DNA of 64,000 bases from an uncultured Christensenellaceae bacterium (GTDB taxonomy: Bacteria > Bacillota > Clostridia > Christensenellales > UBA3700). Below the pieces are notes generated by a model. That model was not told the DNA's origin and searched no databases. It saw only the letters and a program-made list of their open reading frames with translations. The translations under genes and the position numbers were made by a program. Below are positions 1 through 8,598 of the stretch, in pieces. Location: assembly GCA_944381365.1 (NCBI GenBank), contig CALWKW010000004.1, positions 1-64,000 of the forward strand, given 5' to 3'. Numbering within the stretch: the first letter of the stretch is position 1; every line of letters starts with the position of its first letter.

Positions 1-27
1 GGCCTGGGAGAGTAGGTCGTCGCCGGT
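1..27 (+). rRNA. rrf: 5S rRNA, 3' end only
   Basis: The first ~27 nt match the conserved 3' end of bacterial 5S rRNA (a CCTGGGAGAGTAGGTCGTCG-like stretch), and an intrinsic terminator follows directly. The rest of the gene, and presumably an rRNA operon, lies upstream of the window. The exact mature end is uncertain by a few nucleotides. Confidence 0.85.
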
Positions 28-36
28 TACAATTAA

Positions 37-66
37 AGACACTACATTTTCGTAGTGTCTTTTTTC
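37..66 (+). terminator. rRNA operon terminator
   Basis: A 9-bp perfect stem (AGACACTAC / GTAGTGTCT) with a 6-nt loop is followed by a T run. It lies directly after the 5S rRNA end and so closes the rRNA transcript. Confidence 0.9.
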
Positions 67-306
67 TTCCTCTGATTGCCTTGTTTCCCTTCTTTTATGC
101 GACTATACAATCTTTGTTGTTTGAAATATCTTTCTTTGAGAAAATGTTTATCTAAATTAAAATAAAAATTTTAATTTTTTCTAAATTTCTTATACCTGTT
201 TTTGATTTAAATCACAAAATGCTTTAAAAATTTTGTAATATGTTTTGTATAAAATTGAATTGTATACTCATGTATGATTTTTATAATATATCATAGATAT
301 GTAATT

Positions 307-321
307 TATGGACAAAATAGT
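307..321 (+). promoter_or_regulatory. 15-nt motif shared with the araC upstream region
   Basis: TATGGACAAAATAGT occurs here and again at 25420-25434, upstream of the AraC-family regulator gene. The surrounding 67-490 is otherwise very AT-rich with no gene. The exact 15-nt match in two long regulatory regions suggests a common operator, possibly for the AraC protein; this is inference. Confidence 0.35.
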
Positions 322-491
322 GCTATATTTGTTTTTTTATATAATTTGTTTATTAAAAATTTATTAAAAAATAATTAATACTATTTGTTTGTTTGTTATA
401 ATTTTGCAAAAAAAAATATATTTATTTTAAAAATGAAATAAGCCGATTATATTTAAGGTAAATTTAAGGTTATAAAATATATATACAATAT

Positions 492-520
492 TTGACTTTT
501 TTGTCATAAAAGAATAAAAT
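492..520 (+). promoter_or_regulatory. Promoter of the surface lipoprotein gene
   Basis: -35 TTGACT (492-497), 17-nt spacer, -10 TAAAAT (515-520). The predicted start is about 33 nt before the ATG at 561. Confidence 0.6.
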
Positions 521-560
521 ATTAATGATTTATATAATATTTAATTAAGATGGAGTGGTT

Positions 561-3500
561 ATGAGAAATACGACAATAAAATTTTTATTGGTTTTGATTG
601 TTGCAGTAATGTTGATTACTGCTTTTGCAGGTTGTCAAAAGAAGAACGATATTTCCATTGATTTTATAAGTAATGACAAGGTTATATCTAATGCCGTGTC
701 CGTAGAAGAGGCAAAAGAAATTCTGGAGTCTCAGCCTTCGATGGACGGCTATGTTTTCAAAGGATGGTTTCTTGATCAAGGTGTATGGCAACAGCAAGTA
801 AAAGCTGAAGATGTCGAGCAATATATTCAGAACGGAAAGCTAAATGTCTATGCATATTGGGTAGAAATTGTAGATGGCATAACTATTACATTCTTTGACT
901 ATACAGGAGCTTATCTTATAGAAAGACAATTCAATCGTGACGATGTGGATTTTTCCTTCTTAAAAGCTTCTCAAAAACCCGATGACGATAAATATACATA
1001 TACTTTTGCAGGTTGGGATTGCGATATGAGCGATCTTACTAAATCTCATTATAATGCTTATCCTGTCTATGATAAAGAACTTCGTACTTTTAATGTAGAA
1101 TATGTCGTTGATAATAAAGTGGTTTATACCCAAAAGGTGGTTTACGGCAACGATGCCGATACTGCTATTATCGCTGAACCTAAAAAAGAAAGTACTCCAG
1201 AATATGATTATATTTTTGAAAAATGGGAGGGGAATTATCAGAATATCACCTCTGATTGTCAGCTAATTGCAAAATTTACACAAGTAAAAAGACAATATAC
1301 AGTCACTTTCCATTATGGCAACAATGAGGTCATGACTCAAAAAGTAGAGTATGGTCAGACTGCTCATGCTCCCAGCGGAGACATGCTCAATAAAAACAGC
1401 GATCAGATGTATGACTATACTTTTATAGGCTGGGACAACAACGGCTTTGAATGTGTAAGCGAAAATTTGGACATTCATGCTTTGTACAATCCTACATTGA
1501 GATGCTTTACGGTAGACTTTTATATGGATGATATGCTTTTGAAGAGTCAATCGATAGTTTACGGTCAATCCGCTGAAGCTCCTGAAAAAGTAATAAAACC
1601 TGACGATAAAGTAAATTCTTATGAATTTGCAGGTTGGGATAAAACATTTGACAATATAAGGTCAGACTTGGTTGTCAACGCAGTATTCAGAGAAATTCCT
1701 ATTATGTATACTGTGACATTTTTGAATTGGAATGACGAAATTCTCGATGCCGTAGAGGTAGGGTATGGTCAATCAGCAGTATTTGATGGCACTCCCGAAA
1801 GAGATGATACGGATATGTATGAATATGAATTTATAGGTTGGTCGCAATCTATAAATAATGTGACTGAAAATATCACGGTAGTGGCTCAGTATTCTCAAAA
1901 GATAAAAGAATTCAGTGTAGTATTCAATTACGGCGACAACAATAGCGAAACACAGACGGTGCAATACGGTCAATCAGCCATAGCTCCCGAAAATACTCAA
2001 AAATCTCCCACAGAAAGTACTTCTTTTGAATTTATCGGTTGGGACAACAGCTTTGAGTATGTCACAGGCAATATTGTTGTAAATGCAGTATACAGAGAAG
2101 ATATAAGACAATTCGAAGTAAAATTTATGGTAGATGACGAATGCGTAAAGAGTCAAGTTGTTCTTTACGGCCAATCCGCTACCGCTCCAGAAACTGTTGT
2201 TAAAGTGACAGATGACGGCTATACTTATCAATTCACCGGCTGGGATAAAGCTTTTGACAATATTACAGAGAATACTATTGTTTTGGCATTGTTTGACAAA
2301 ATTTCACATAAATATGTCGTTCAGTATGTGAATTGGGACGGAGAATTGTTGTTTGTGGATGAAGTAGAGACTGATCAAACTTCTGTATATGAAGGTCAGG
2401 CTCCTCAAAGAGAAGCAAATGACAGATATACTTATGAATTTGTGGATTGGACAGACAGTGAATCGCTTTTGCATGTCAAAAAAGATATGACGGTCTATGC
2501 TCAGTATGAGGCAATAGAGCGTACATTCAGCGTTGTATTCAATTACGGACATGACCAATCAGTCACGATAGAAAATGTGCCTTATGGCACGGATCTTACT
2601 GACAGAAGCAATGAATTCGGTGCTCAAGTTCCTGAAAATACCGAAAAAACTTCTACTGCTCAGTATGATTATACATTCATAGATTGGAATAAATATTTTG
2701 GATATATATCTTATGACATGGTTATAGATGCTATTTATAAAGAAACTATCAGAAAGTATATAGTAAGCTTTGTAAATGACGGAAATATAATAAAAACGCA
2801 GGAAGTAGAGTATGGCTCATATCCTACTGCTCCTGAAATAGCTGCATTCAAAAACGATACTGCTCAATATGATTATACATATCTTGGCTGGAGTATATCT
2901 GAGTCGGATATTGTAGAAAATACTCAGGACTTTGTTGAGATAGATGTCAACAATACAAAAGTGGTCGGAGAAGTGACTTATACGGCGGTATATTTGAGAG
3001 AAATTCAGCATTATTCTGTCATCTTCTACAATGACAAAACAGGAAACGATTATAGCGTAGTTGCTGAAATTACCGTACCATACGGCACAAATCTTTTGGA
3101 TTCAAACAATGAATTCTATAATCAAGTGCCTGTTGTGACAAAAGATTCTACTGTCAAGTATGATTATACTTTCGCAGGTTGGAATAAAGATATATCCTTT
3201 ATACAAAGCGATATGGAAGTATATTCTACTTATTCTTCCACAATAAGAAAATACAGCGTCAAGTTTATGAATGATAATGAATTGTGGGCAGAATACAGCG
3301 TAGAGTACGGCAGCGAATCTCCTATTCCTGAAGATCCTACAAAACAATCTACCGCAGAATTTGACTTTGTATTTATCGGTTGGATAGGCAATACGAAGTT
3401 TATCGAAGGCGATACTACGATAGAAGCAAATTATAGAAATGATTTGAGATATTATCAGATAAGTTTCTACAACCTTTCTACAAATCAGTTCATAGAAACA

Positions 3501-5375
3501 GTAGAAATGGGTTATGGAAGTTCTATCACAAAGACTATTGAAAGAGAAGGTTATACTTTCGATTCTTGGTATAAGGATCCTGATTGCAACAACTTGTTCA
3601 GCGGTACGGTCGAAGGACCTATGACATTGTTTGGAAACCTTGTAATGGATGGATTTACATTCAGCGGCAATATGATTACCGGATACAACGGAACAAACAG
3701 AAATATAGTCGTTCCTAAGGCTGCAAACGGTGTAAAGATTACAAAAATCAAAGGTAATGACGATTGGAGCACAAATGGAGGTGCTTTCCAAGATAATACT
3801 TTGTTTGATACGATATTTATCCCCAGCACTATTGAAGAAATCGGCGGTTATGCTTTCTTGGGTGTTGAGAATATCAAAATTTTTGTTCAATCAGAAAACA
3901 AATGGACAGGTGCCCCTGATGGCTGGAATAGATATTGGGCAGCCTCCTATGTCGGAGATATGACCGCTCACAATAAGGAAATTGTTTATAATATTATCGA
4001 TTTCTATCAGGTAGGCGACTATGAGTATATAATGAGCAGAGATGAATTTGCTATCATAAATTCATTTGTCAACAACAACACAGCTCGTGCTTACATAGAG
4101 CAAACTGTAAACTTCGATTTGATTACATTTGTCGAGAATGTATATGTAGATGAAAAAACTCAGATATCATATTCGCTTTATGAAGCAAACAAAACAAATG
4201 TGGATTATGCTGTTACGCAAATCTCTTACAGAGCATTTAAGAATGCTGAGAATGTGAGAAGTATATTTATACCCGATACGATAAGCGATGTTGAAGACTA
4301 TGCGTTTACGGGAGTAAGTGCAAACATTTATATTCAAAGAGAGAAACCTTTGTTGGGTGAAGTACCTTCGGGTTGGGGCTTGAATTGGAATAGCAATGAG
4401 GGTAGCGATGAAGGCACAAGAGAAATTTATTGGGGCGTAATAGGTATGGAGCAGGTAGGCGACTTTACTTACATATTTATGAACGACCAGACTGCTGTCG
4501 CTGCTGAATACAACGGAAGCACTCTCGCTACCAGTGTAGAAGTGCCTGCAAAAGTGACATACTTGGACATAGAATATACTGTCACTGAACTAGGTGCTGA
4601 GCTTTTGGCAAATATGAATTTGCTCAATACCGTAAAACTTAATGAAGGTCTTAAGAAAATAGACGAAAAAGCGTTCTATATGGATATCTTGCTCTCAAGT
4701 ATTAATTTGCCTTCTACTTTGGAAGAAATCGGCGGTTATGCTTTTGTAGCTACAAATGCTCTTAAGGAAATTTATATACCTGCGAGTGTAGATACGATAG
4801 GCTTGTTGTGTTTTGCGGGTTCTTCAGCTACGATTTATTGCGGAGTAGAAAAAGCTCCTATATACCTCCCCGGTATAAGCGGCTATGCTACTTATTGGAA
4901 TGTAAAACTCGGCTTTGAAGATATAAGCAAAATCACAAGCATCGAGGGTATTTGGGATCTTGTCACGAATGCTCAAGAATTGCCTACATATTATAATGTG
5001 AAGTATATTTATACGGTTAAGGCCGAAGAAATAGGCAGAAGTACTACATTCAAATATATTCTCTATAATGACAACAATGCAAGACTTATTGGTTTTGACG
5101 GAGGTTTTAACTTAAATGTAGAGAGTTATAATATTCCTTCGACAATAGAATACAATGGCGAAACATTCAATGTTGTATCCATAGGAGCAAATGCCCTCAA
5201 CGGAGCAAAGTTAAAGAATTTGTATATCCCTGCATCGGTGACATATATAGAAGCAAACGGATTCGCAGGATGTGCGGGTATGACAATTACCACTGATCAT
5301 ACGGCAAAACCTGATGAATGGGTGGATGGATTCAATCCCGATAATTGCACGATAAATTACAAGGTTTCGGCATAA
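561..5375 (+). CDS. Giant repeat lipoprotein: Listeria-Bacteroides repeats plus BspA-type LRRs
   Basis: A predicted surface-anchored adhesin-like lipoprotein of 1604 aa. The start at 561 is chosen because GGAG (552-555) sits 5 nt upstream; an in-frame GTG at 555 overlaps that site. The N-terminus is a signal peptide ending in a lipobox (TAFAGC), so it should be tethered to the outer face of the membrane. About 13 tandem modules of 65-85 aa follow, each with the pattern Y-x-V-x-F...YGQ-S/T-A...Y-x-F-x-GW-D...V-x-A-x-Y, the Listeria-Bacteroides (InlB B-repeat, Flg_new) type. The last module, near residue 1000, is the most canonical. The C-terminal ~550 aa carry LRR_5/BspA-type repeats (IPSTIEEIGGYAF, LKNLYIPASVTYIEANGF). 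Such proteins usually act in adhesion or polysaccharide/host contact; the ligand is unknown. It is a stand-alone gene with its own promoter and terminator. Confidence 0.85.
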   Translation: MRNTTIKFLLVLIVAVMLITAFAGCQKKNDISIDFISNDKVISNAVSVEEAKEILESQPSMDGYVFKGWFLDQGVWQQQVKAEDVEQYIQNGKLNVYAYWVEIVDGITITFFDYTGAYLIERQFNRDDVDFSFLKASQKPDDDKYTYTFAGWDCDMSDLTKSHYNAYPVYDKELRTFNVEYVVDNKVVYTQKVVYGNDADTAIIAEPKKESTPEYDYIFEKWEGNYQNITSDCQLIAKFTQVKRQYTVTFHYGNNEVMTQKVEYGQTAHAPSGDMLNKNSDQMYDYTFIGWDNNGFECVSENLDIHALYNPTLRCFTVDFYMDDMLLKSQSIVYGQSAEAPEKVIKPDDKVNSYEFAGWDKTFDNIRSDLVVNAVFREIPIMYTVTFLNWNDEILDAVEVGYGQSAVFDGTPERDDTDMYEYEFIGWSQSINNVTENITVVAQYSQKIKEFSVVFNYGDNNSETQTVQYGQSAIAPENTQKSPTESTSFEFIGWDNSFEYVTGNIVVNAVYREDIRQFEVKFMVDDECVKSQVVLYGQSATAPETVVKVTDDGYTYQFTGWDKAFDNITENTIVLALFDKISHKYVVQYVNWDGELLFVDEVETDQTSVYEGQAPQREANDRYTYEFVDWTDSESLLHVKKDMTVYAQYEAIERTFSVVFNYGHDQSVTIENVPYGTDLTDRSNEFGAQVPENTEKTSTAQYDYTFIDWNKYFGYISYDMVIDAIYKETIRKYIVSFVNDGNIIKTQEVEYGSYPTAPEIAAFKNDTAQYDYTYLGWSISESDIVENTQDFVEIDVNNTKVVGEVTYTAVYLREIQHYSVIFYNDKTGNDYSVVAEITVPYGTNLLDSNNEFYNQVPVVTKDSTVKYDYTFAGWNKDISFIQSDMEVYSTYSSTIRKYSVKFMNDNELWAEYSVEYGSESPIPEDPTKQSTAEFDFVFIGWIGNTKFIEGDTTIEANYRNDLRYYQISFYNLSTNQFIETVEMGYGSSITKTIEREGYTFDSWYKDPDCNNLFSGTVEGPMTLFGNLVMDGFTFSGNMITGYNGTNRNIVVPKAANGVKITKIKGNDDWSTNGGAFQDNTLFDTIFIPSTIEEIGGYAFLGVENIKIFVQSENKWTGAPDGWNRYWAASYVGDMTAHNKEIVYNIIDFYQVGDYEYIMSRDEFAIINSFVNNNTARAYIEQTVNFDLITFVENVYVDEKTQISYSLYEANKTNVDYAVTQISYRAFKNAENVRSIFIPDTISDVEDYAFTGVSANIYIQREKPLLGEVPSGWGLNWNSNEGSDEGTREIYWGVIGMEQVGDFTYIFMNDQTAVAAEYNGSTLATSVEVPAKVTYLDIEYTVTELGAELLANMNLLNTVKLNEGLKKIDEKAFYMDILLSSINLPSTLEEIGGYAFVATNALKEIYIPASVDTIGLLCFAGSSATIYCGVEKAPIYLPGISGYATYWNVKLGFEDISKITSIEGIWDLVTNAQELPTYYNVKYIYTVKAEEIGRSTTFKYILYNDNNARLIGFDGGFNLNVESYNIPSTIEYNGETFNVVSIGANALNGAKLKNLYIPASVTYIEANGFAGCAGMTITTDHTAKPDEWVDGFNPDNCTINYKVSA

Positions 5376-5385
5376 CAAAAACAAT

Positions 5386-5414
5386 AAAGCAGGATATATA
5401 TAATATCCTGCTTT
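5386..5414 (+). terminator. Terminator after the surface lipoprotein gene
   Basis: A 12-bp perfect inverted repeat (AAAGCAGGATAT / ATATCCTGCTTT) with a 5-nt loop lies 10 nt after the stop codon. Confidence 0.75.
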
Positions 5415-5442
5415 TAGTTTGTCAAAACAAATTTGAAAAAAT

Positions 5443-5463
5443 AAAGGAGCTTACAGCTCCTTT
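5443..5463. terminator. Bidirectional terminator between convergent genes
   Basis: AAAGGAGC / GCTCCTTT stem with T-rich flank on both strands. It can stop the + transcript and also the mntP transcript coming from the minus strand. Confidence 0.8.
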
Positions 5464-5484
5464 TTGTTTTTATATTTATTTTTA

Positions 5485-6201
5485 TCATAATGTCTCTACA
5501 AGATACTCGATAAAAATTTTAAGACCGATTGCTATAAGTATAAGTCCGCCTATAATACCGGCTTTGTCTTTGAACAAAGTTCCAAACTTTTTGCCTATAA
5601 ATACGGCAGGTATGCACAAAGCTATTGTCACAAGTCCAAAAATCATAAAGGAAAGCATTGCAAATTTTACACTTTCTTCAATATACAAAATGCCTATGCT
5701 GAATGCGTCTATAGAAGTAGCGATAGCTTGAATAAATATTTCTTTGCCTTTGATTTTGCGAATGTTCTCTTGAGATTCTGAAGTATTTATTAACGCCGCT
5801 TCTGAAGTGCTTTGAATATTATCGTCAGATGAGGGAAGTTCATCTAAAATCACATCTTCTGAAGTTTCTGTTGTTTCTTCAGCAATGCTTTCAGCTTGAC
5901 TATTGATGACCTTTGATGTTTTGTTGTGCTTTCTTTCTTTTAATGTTTCTATTATCATCTTTCCGCCAAGTACTGAAAGCACGATAAGAGCAATCAAAGG
6001 TATAAATTTTTGAATATAATGAGTAAAAAGTCCGCCTGCAAAATATCCGAGCACAGGCATTAGCATCTGAAAGACACCGAATAAAAATGCAATAAAAATG
6101 ATTTTGGTAATTTTCATGTTTTTTTCGGTAAGTCCATTGGTCATAGATACACATGAAGCGTCCATCGCAAGTCCGATTCCCATTACAAAAGATTGAAACA
6201 T
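5485..6201 (-). CDS. mntP: Manganese efflux pump MntP
   Basis: MntP-family (YebN, DUF204) inner-membrane exporter that pumps excess Mn2+ out of the cell; 238 aa. Two homologous hydrophobic halves are visible. The first has GIGLAMDASCVSMTNGL near residues 8-25 and the second has QAIATSIDAFSIGILYIE near 158-175. The paired (A/S)-x-D-A motifs hold the aspartates needed for transport in the family. The halves are joined by a ~60-residue Glu/Ser-rich cytoplasmic linker (about residues 85-150) that is longer than in typical ~190-aa MntP proteins. A consensus RBS (TTGGAGG) precedes the ATG. It is preceded by a Mn2+-sensing yybP-ykoY riboswitch, which fits its role exactly. It forms a monocistronic minus-strand unit. 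Confidence 0.93.
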   Translation of the reverse strand: MFQSFVMGIGLAMDASCVSMTNGLTEKNMKITKIIFIAFLFGVFQMLMPVLGYFAGGLFTHYIQKFIPLIALIVLSVLGGKMIIETLKERKHNKTSKVINSQAESIAEETTETSEDVILDELPSSDDNIQSTSEAALINTSESQENIRKIKGKEIFIQAIATSIDAFSIGILYIEESVKFAMLSFMIFGLVTIALCIPAVFIGKKFGTLFKDKAGIIGGLILIAIGLKIFIEYLVETL

Positions 6202-6223
6202 TGTTTTTCCTCCAATAAAAAAA

Positions 6224-6243
6224 GTATAGCTGTTTTGCTATAC
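6224..6243 (-). terminator. Riboswitch expression-platform terminator of mntP
   Basis: On the minus strand GTATAGC / GCTATAC forms a perfect 7-bp stem followed by seven U's, just before the mntP RBS. Its 5' arm can instead pair with the segment at 6260-6271 (11 of 12 positions), giving a mutually exclusive antiterminator. Confidence 0.88.
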
Positions 6244-6274
6244 CTTCAAAAGACTTCATGTATAGCAAAGCTGT

Positions 6275-6360
6275 ACACGAGTCTCGTTGTTTAATTCAAG
6301 CCAGATATTGCTATCAGTATGTTGACTTGCCACACTATTGTGCCAACTACTCCCTCATAT
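6275..6360 (-). ncRNA. yybP-ykoY (Mn2+) riboswitch aptamer
   Basis: Read on the minus strand it contains the family hallmarks in order: a P1 strand, GGGAGTAG, a variable stem, AAGTCAACATACTG, GCAATATCTGGCTTG, then ACGAGACTCG closing P1 (ATATGAG / CTCGTGT). The GAGTAG plus GTCAACATACTG plus GAGAC set is characteristic of the Mn2+ riboswitch. Together with the downstream terminator/antiterminator it should switch mntP on when Mn2+ is high. Confidence 0.92.
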
Positions 6361-6499
6361 GTATAAGTATTATATTATTTATTTAGAAATTTGTCAATTC
6401 TAATAATAAAACATTTAAAATGTCAATATAATTTATAATAGTAATGTTTTTGTCAATAATAAATAAGCTTCTAAAAAATAAAAAAATATCATAAAAACT

Positions 6500-6528
6500 C
6501 TTTACAAATAAATTATTTTTTGATATTA
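6500..6528 (+). promoter_or_regulatory. Promoter of tRNA cluster
   Basis: TTTACA (6500-6505), 17-nt spacer, TATTAT (6523-6528). Transcription would begin about 12 nt before tRNA-Val. Confidence 0.7.
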
Positions 6529-6546
6529 TAAATAAGCAATTTGTAT

Positions 6547-6622
6547 GGAAGCTTAGCTCAGCTGGGAGAGCATCTGCCTTACAAGCAGAGGGTCATAGGT
6601 TCGAGCCCTATAGTTTCCACCA
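6547..6622 (+). tRNA. tRNA-Val (TAC)
   Basis: Complete cloverleaf. The acceptor GGAAGCT pairs with AGTTTCC, the anticodon loop is CTTACAA (anticodon TAC), the T-loop is TTCGAGC, and CCA is encoded at the 3' end. Confidence 0.95.
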
Positions 6623-6628
6623 AATTAT

Positions 6629-6703
<75 letters not shown>

Positions 6704-6742
6704 ATCACAAATTGATAAGTTAAGACATACAATATATTATAA

Positions 6743-6816
6743 GGCACCATAGCCAAGCGGTAAGGCAGAGCTCTGCAAAAGCTTCATCCCCAGTTCAAAT
6801 CTGGGTGGTGCCTCCA
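6743..6816 (+). tRNA. tRNA-Cys (GCA)
   Basis: Acceptor GGCACC / GGTGCC, anticodon loop CTGCAAA (GCA), T-loop TTCAAAT, encoded CCA. Confidence 0.95.
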
Positions 6817-6821
6817 AAAAA

Positions 6822-6850
6822 GCTCTTGCGAAAGCAAGAGCAATTTTTTT
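6822..6850 (+). terminator. Terminator-like hairpin inside the tRNA cluster
   Basis: GCTCTTGC-GAAA-GCAAGAGC perfect stem with a GAAA tetraloop, then AATTTTTTT. It separates tRNA-Cys from tRNA-Leu. Confidence 0.85.
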
Positions 6851-6867
6851 AAAAAATAAACTAAAAA

Positions 6868-6954
6868 GCTGCTGTGGTGGAATAGGCAGACACAAGGGAC
6901 TTAAAATCCCTCGGGGGCGACTCCATACCGGTTCAAGTCCGGTCAGCAGCACCA
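6868..6954 (+). tRNA. tRNA-Leu (TAA)
   Basis: Class II tRNA with a long variable arm (CGGGGGCGACTCC). Acceptor GCTGCTG / CAGCAGC, anticodon loop CTTAAAA (TAA), encoded CCA. Confidence 0.95.
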
Positions 6955-6986
6955 GAACGGTGCTTCGTTTAAGACGGGCACAAAAA

Positions 6987-7012
6987 AGAGAGACGCAAAG
7001 TCTCTCTTTTTG
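6987..7012 (+). terminator. Terminator after tRNA-Leu
   Basis: AGAGAGAC-GCAAA-GTCTCTCT stem followed by TTTTTG. Confidence 0.88.
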
Positions 7013-7160
7013 TATGCATGAAATTGCTAGCTATAATATATTTTTTAGGTTTTGAAAATAATTAAATCATATAGCTTTATCAAAATTTAATCAATACTTT
7101 GTATATTATTTTCCATTGAGATAAGTATTTATATAGGAAATATTAAAAAAAGAGGTATAA

Positions 7161-7829
7161 ATGAAAAACAAAGATTTGGTTGAGTATAAAAGATCTGCTA
7201 TTGAAGCTTTTAAAAAAAGAAAAACTTTTTTTGGGGAAGATATAGTCTATCTTGCTTTGATGGGTATAATTATTGCGAATCTTGGTTGGGTAATGGAAAA
7301 TATAGTAAAACTTATCACAAACGGATTTATGGATGCAAGGTTTCATATTCTGCCTTTTATAATGCCGTACGGACTAATACCGTTTGCCTATCAATTCTTT
7401 ATCGGAAATGTAAACGATTTGACAGTTTTCGGCAAAAAAATATTCAAAACCAAAACAAAGAAAACTAAAATATTTTCAAATATAATGGTTTTAGTATTTT
7501 TGTGTGTGGGAGTGTTTGTAAGTGAATTTATAGTAGGTAATCTTTGGGAAAAATTGTTTGGAGTAAAACTTTGGTGGTATAGCTCGAGGGCTTTGACTGT
7601 CACGCAATACGCAGGATTGTTTCCTTCTCTTGGATATGGCACTATTGCGTATTTATTTTTAAAATTCTTATACAATCCTTTTTTGAACTTGTTGAAGAAA
7701 ATATCATTTGATAAAGCAAAAATTATAGTAATCTTTTTTGGGATATTGATATTGTCTGATAGTCTTATATGTATGATGTATATGATAATAAACGGCAAAG
7801 GACTCATGCTTTGGAAAATATATATCTGA
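7161..7829 (+). CDS. CmpB-family putative ABC-transporter-like membrane protein
   Basis: A 222-aa multi-pass membrane protein matching the pattern of the putative ABC-transporter type IV family (PF06541, CmpB-like). The first membrane segment carries GWVMENIVKL followed by G-F-M-D-A-R-F and P-x-x-M-P-Y-G. Later comes a SEFIVGNLWEKLFG-x-x-WWYSSR block, the family's repeated G/S-x-x-x-E...W-x-Y-S motif. Five to six hydrophobic segments are visible. The family has no firmly known transport substrate. The RBS is AGAGG upstream of ATG 7161. It is a single gene between tRNA genes. Confidence 0.75.
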   Translation: MKNKDLVEYKRSAIEAFKKRKTFFGEDIVYLALMGIIIANLGWVMENIVKLITNGFMDARFHILPFIMPYGLIPFAYQFFIGNVNDLTVFGKKIFKTKTKKTKIFSNIMVLVFLCVGVFVSEFIVGNLWEKLFGVKLWWYSSRALTVTQYAGLFPSLGYGTIAYLFLKFLYNPFLNLLKKISFDKAKIIVIFFGILILSDSLICMMYMIINGKGLMLWKIYI

Positions 7830-7896
7830 TAATATGATAATAATATTATATAAATAATATATTGATAAAGGACGGATAGTTTTTTATTGATAATAA

Positions 7897-7925
7897 TTGA
7901 CTTGTAATTTTTGTATATGTATGAT
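7897..7925 (+). promoter_or_regulatory. Promoter of tRNA-Pro
   Basis: TTGACT (7897-7902), 17-nt spacer, TATGAT (7920-7925). Confidence 0.6.
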
Positions 7926-7976
7926 ATCATATATACCATAAAGAAATTGTATTTTATTTTTGACAAATACAAAAAT

Positions 7977-8053
7977 CGGGGTGTAGCGCAGTTTGGTAGC
8001 GCGCTTGGTTCGGGACCAAGAGGTCGTGGGTTCAAATCCCGTCACTCCGACCA
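7977..8053 (+). tRNA. tRNA-Pro (CGG)
   Basis: Acceptor CGGGGTG / CACTCCG, anticodon loop TTCGGGA (CGG), T-loop TTCAAAT, encoded CCA. Its 3' end is duplicated 182 bp downstream (see repeat). Confidence 0.95.
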
Positions 8054-8136
8054 CTGCGGACTAGCCGTAGGGAGCAAAAAAAGCGGTGCACAGAGTGTGC
8101 CGCTTATTTTTTTTGCAAAAGGCGTCTTCGTCCGCA
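8033..8136 (+). repeat. Direct repeat copy A (tRNA-Pro 3' end plus terminator)
   Basis: A 104-bp unit: the last 18 nt of the tRNA T-arm/acceptor (CAAATCCCGTCACTCCGA), 7 divergent nt, then ~79 nt that recur almost unchanged in copy B at 8215-8319. It contains a terminator hairpin (8081-8105, 11-bp stem, T8) for the tRNA transcript. Confidence 0.9.
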
Positions 8137-8214
8137 TCTGATGTCGAAGAGAATGGGACAGTCCGAAATAATGTGACGCTCGAAAATCTCGCTAAGCCGT
8201 CACTGCGTTCCTTA

Positions 8215-8319
8215 CAAATCCCGTCACTCCGAAGACTTGGGACTAGCCGTAGGGAGCAAAAAAAGCGGTGCACAGAGTGTGCCGCTTATTTTTTTTTGCA
8301 AAAGGCGTCTTCGTCCGCA
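8215..8319 (+). repeat. Direct repeat copy B
   Basis: Second copy of the unit at 8033-8136. It differs only in the 7 nt after CACTCCGA and by one T in the T run. It has no complete tRNA in front, so it looks like a duplicated tRNA 3' flank. It carries its own terminator hairpin (8263-8287). The 78 bp between the copies hold no gene. Confidence 0.9.
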
Positions 8320-8534
8320 CGTGATATAATGAAAAAATAAAAGCTCCTATGATTTTGAAATTAATACTATTATGGTATTAGATATTCTGATACAATAAAT
8401 TATTTGCAAATAAAAATATATAAAAATTAAAGGGTTATCGGCTAGTATTTTTTATTGCAGAAAGTTAAAGGAAAAGTAAATATAAGAAGTATGTGAAATA
8501 GAAAATAAATGTCGGATATTGACGATTTATAAAA

Positions 8535-8563
8535 TTGACAAAAAAACATTGATTATATATAAT
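8535..8563 (+). promoter_or_regulatory. Promoter of the PI-PLC-like gene
   Basis: Consensus TTGACA (8535-8540), 17-nt spacer, TATAAT (8558-8563). The predicted start near 8570 rules out the in-frame ATG at 8569 and supports ATG 8599. The 8320-8534 stretch holds nothing else recognisable. Confidence 0.8.
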
Positions 8564-8598
8564 TATTAGTGTTTATGTACAATATGTGGGAGGGTAAA

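Noticed and set aside
3102..3890. A 262-codon minus-strand frame inside the giant lipoprotein gene
   Set aside because: It is a shadow of the repeat-encoding strand; the composition (Ile/Ser/Cys/Phe-rich) and lack of an RBS show it is not a gene.
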